Source: UMGS973 sp963609975
GTDB taxonomy: Bacteria > Bacillota > Clostridia > Peptostreptococcales > Anaerovoracaceae
DNA length: 6,917 nucleotides
Reading direction: 5' to 3'
Assembly (NCBI GenBank): GCA_963609975.1
Contig: CAVDMD010000115.1
Location: 1-6,917 of the forward strand
Part shown: piece after piece, positions 5,665 to 6,917 of the stretch
Numbering within the stretch: the first letter of the stretch is position 1
Layout of the letters: each line of letters opens with the position of its first letter
Program-made: the position numbers and the translations under genes
The notes under the pieces: model-generated
Told to the model about the DNA's origin: nothing
Database searches by the model: none
What the model saw: only the letters and a program-made list of their open reading frames with translations

Positions 5665-6917
5665 ATGAAAAGAATCATATCAGTGCTTGTGACGGCGGTA
5701 ATGATCTTCACGCTGACGTTTCAGTGCTCCTTTGCAGGACAGATTACGGCAGAGGAGGCATACAGCAGCGCAGGCAAAACCATCTACGAAAATACGGTCA
5801 AAGCGCCTGCCTTCGGAGCGGAATGGCATATATTAGGACTTGCAAGGGCAGAATATGCAGGCTGTGATGAGATATTTGAGAAATACTGCGAAGACGTGGT
5901 CAGAGAACTCAAAGAGAAGGAAGGCATACTGTCAGAGTACAAATATACGGAATACTCAAGAACCATAGTGGCGGTTAAATCCATAGGAAGAAATCCGAAG
6001 AATGTCGGCGGGTATGATCTGACGGCGAAGCTGCTTGAAAAAAACAATGTGACAAAACAGGGTCTGAACGGTCCGATATGGGCGCTGATTGCCCTTGACA
6101 CAGGCAATTACACCACCGGATCTGCTGAATTCAAAGAGGCTGCGGATTACTACATAGAATACATACTCAAAGCCGAAAAAGACAGCGGAGGCTGGTCGCT
6201 GAACAGCTCCGAGGCAGATGCCGATGTGGATATAACGGGTATGGCGCTGACGGCACTGGCACCGTACTATAAATCAGATGACAATGTCAGAAAGGCAGCT
6301 GACAGAGCACTTTTGTGGCTCTCGGAAGTACAGGACGATGACGGAGCTTATGCAAGCTGGGGCACTGTCAACTCCGAAAGCTGTGCGCAGGTCATAGTGG
6401 CGCTCACTTCACTTGGAATAGACCCGAATAAGGATGAGAGATTTATCAAAAACGGCAAAAGCGCCGTTGACGGGCTCCTTGGCTTTTATACAGACGGCGG
6501 GTTTAAGCATATATCATCAGGCAAACTAAACACTATGGCCACGGAGCAGGGGTATTATGCTCTGACAGCATATTTCAGATTTACAGGCGGCAAATCATCG
6601 CTTTATGATATGTCGGATAAGGAAGATACCGCGCCTGCAGCTCTGACAAAGGTCAGGATTGCCTCGGTGAAATCCACTGCCAAAAGGACAGTGAATATTA
6701 AATGGAACAAGGTCACGACAGCCGGGGGATATCAGATAAAATACAGCACCAAAAAGAATATGACAGGGGCAAAGACTGTTACTTCCGGTACCTTATCAAA
6801 GAAGCTGACAAAGCTTCAGTCGGGAAAGAAATATTACTTCAAGGTCAGAGCATACAAGAGCGCAGACGGCAGCAGAGTTTACGGCAGCTGGAGCAGCGTG
6901 AAAAGTGTGAAGGTAAA
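5665..6917 (+). CDS. Secreted alpha/alpha-barrel protein with FnIII-like domain, intrinsic-factor-like (3' end outside window)
   Basis: The frame is open for 417 complete codons to the right edge. A signal peptide covers about 1-24, with a likely cut after SFA. Residues about 35-310 form an alpha/alpha toroid of the prenyltransferase/squalene-cyclase superfamily, with repeating inner helices: AEWHILGLARAEYAG (52-66), GPIWALIALDTGNY, VDITGMALTALAPYY (188-202), SESCAQVIVALTSLG and TEQGYYALTAYFRF. GGW (175-177), DGAYASW and DGGF turns lie between them. The catalytic DxDD of class II cyclases is missing (DADV at 185-188), so a binding role is likelier than cyclisation. VDITGMA resembles the VDTxAMA helix of intrinsic factor/transcobalamin. 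Residues from about 324 form a FnIII-like domain (VNIKWNKV, GYQIKYST, YYFKVRAYKS), probably for wall or carbohydrate attachment or spacing. AGGGGGA precedes ATG 5665, which is 14 bases after the S-component stop. The likely role is an extracellular ligand-capture partner of the importer. Confidence 0.85.
   Translation, partial: MKRIISVLVTAVMIFTLTFQCSFAGQITAEEAYSSAGKTIYENTVKAPAFGAEWHILGLARAEYAGCDEIFEKYCEDVVRELKEKEGILSEYKYTEYSRTIVAVKSIGRNPKNVGGYDLTAKLLEKNNVTKQGLNGPIWALIALDTGNYTTGSAEFKEAADYYIEYILKAEKDSGGWSLNSSEADADVDITGMALTALAPYYKSDDNVRKAADRALLWLSEVQDDDGAYASWGTVNSESCAQVIVALTSLGIDPNKDERFIKNGKSAVDGLLGFYTDGGFKHISSGKLNTMATEQGYYALTAYFRFTGGKSSLYDMSDKEDTAPAALTKVRIASVKSTAKRTVNIKWNKVTTAGGYQIKYSTKKNMTGAKTVTSGTLSKKLTKLQSGKKYYFKVRAYKSADGSRVYGSWSSVKSVKV

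Noticed and set aside
5784..6107. 107-residue minus-strand frame
   Set aside because: It lies within the alpha/alpha-barrel gene, whose signal peptide, repeats and FnIII-like domain clearly define the coding strand.

Overview
The window looks like chromosomal DNA of an anaerobic, low-to-mid-GC Gram-positive bacterium of the Clostridia/Eubacteriales type. This rests on AGGAG-type ribosome binding sites, heavy use of AGA/AGG/ATA codons, an ECF-type transporter, a FIVAR-like wall module and a FnIII-like domain of clostridial style. It is an inference from style; no taxonomic marker gene is present.

Layout: (1) Bases 3-83 hold the C-terminal tail of an unidentified gene, followed by a perfect 8-bp inverted repeat (100-130). 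(2) Bases 167-1177 encode a UroD-fold protein carrying the His-x-Cys ... Cys zinc motif of corrinoid-dependent methyltransferases (MtaA/CmuA type) rather than of true uroporphyrinogen decarboxylase. (3) The 79-base gap at 1178-1256 holds a near-consensus sigma-A promoter (TTTACA-17-TATAAT) and, right after the predicted transcription start, a perfect 16-bp palindrome. (4) From 1257 to the right edge runs a tightly packed five-gene operon: a membrane-anchored protein with a transcobalamin-like C-terminal domain (DUF4430), EcfT, a fused double EcfA ATPase, an ECF S component, and a secreted alpha/alpha-barrel protein with a FnIII-like domain that is cut off by the window edge. The first three junctions overlap by 11, 28 and 22 bases and the last gap is 14 bases.

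Working model: the operon is a complete group-I-style ECF importer with its own T, A-A' and S parts, plus two extracellular proteins. Those two proteins resemble, separately, the two halves of animal intrinsic factor/transcobalamin: an alpha/alpha barrel and a beta-rich C-terminal domain. Together with an adjacent corrinoid-type methyltransferase, this suggests a corrinoid (vitamin B12-type) capture and uptake system in which a split transcobalamin-like binder hands ligand to an ECF transporter. The domain assignments are well supported by the sequence. The corrinoid substrate is an inference, and no cobalamin riboswitch is visible in the window.
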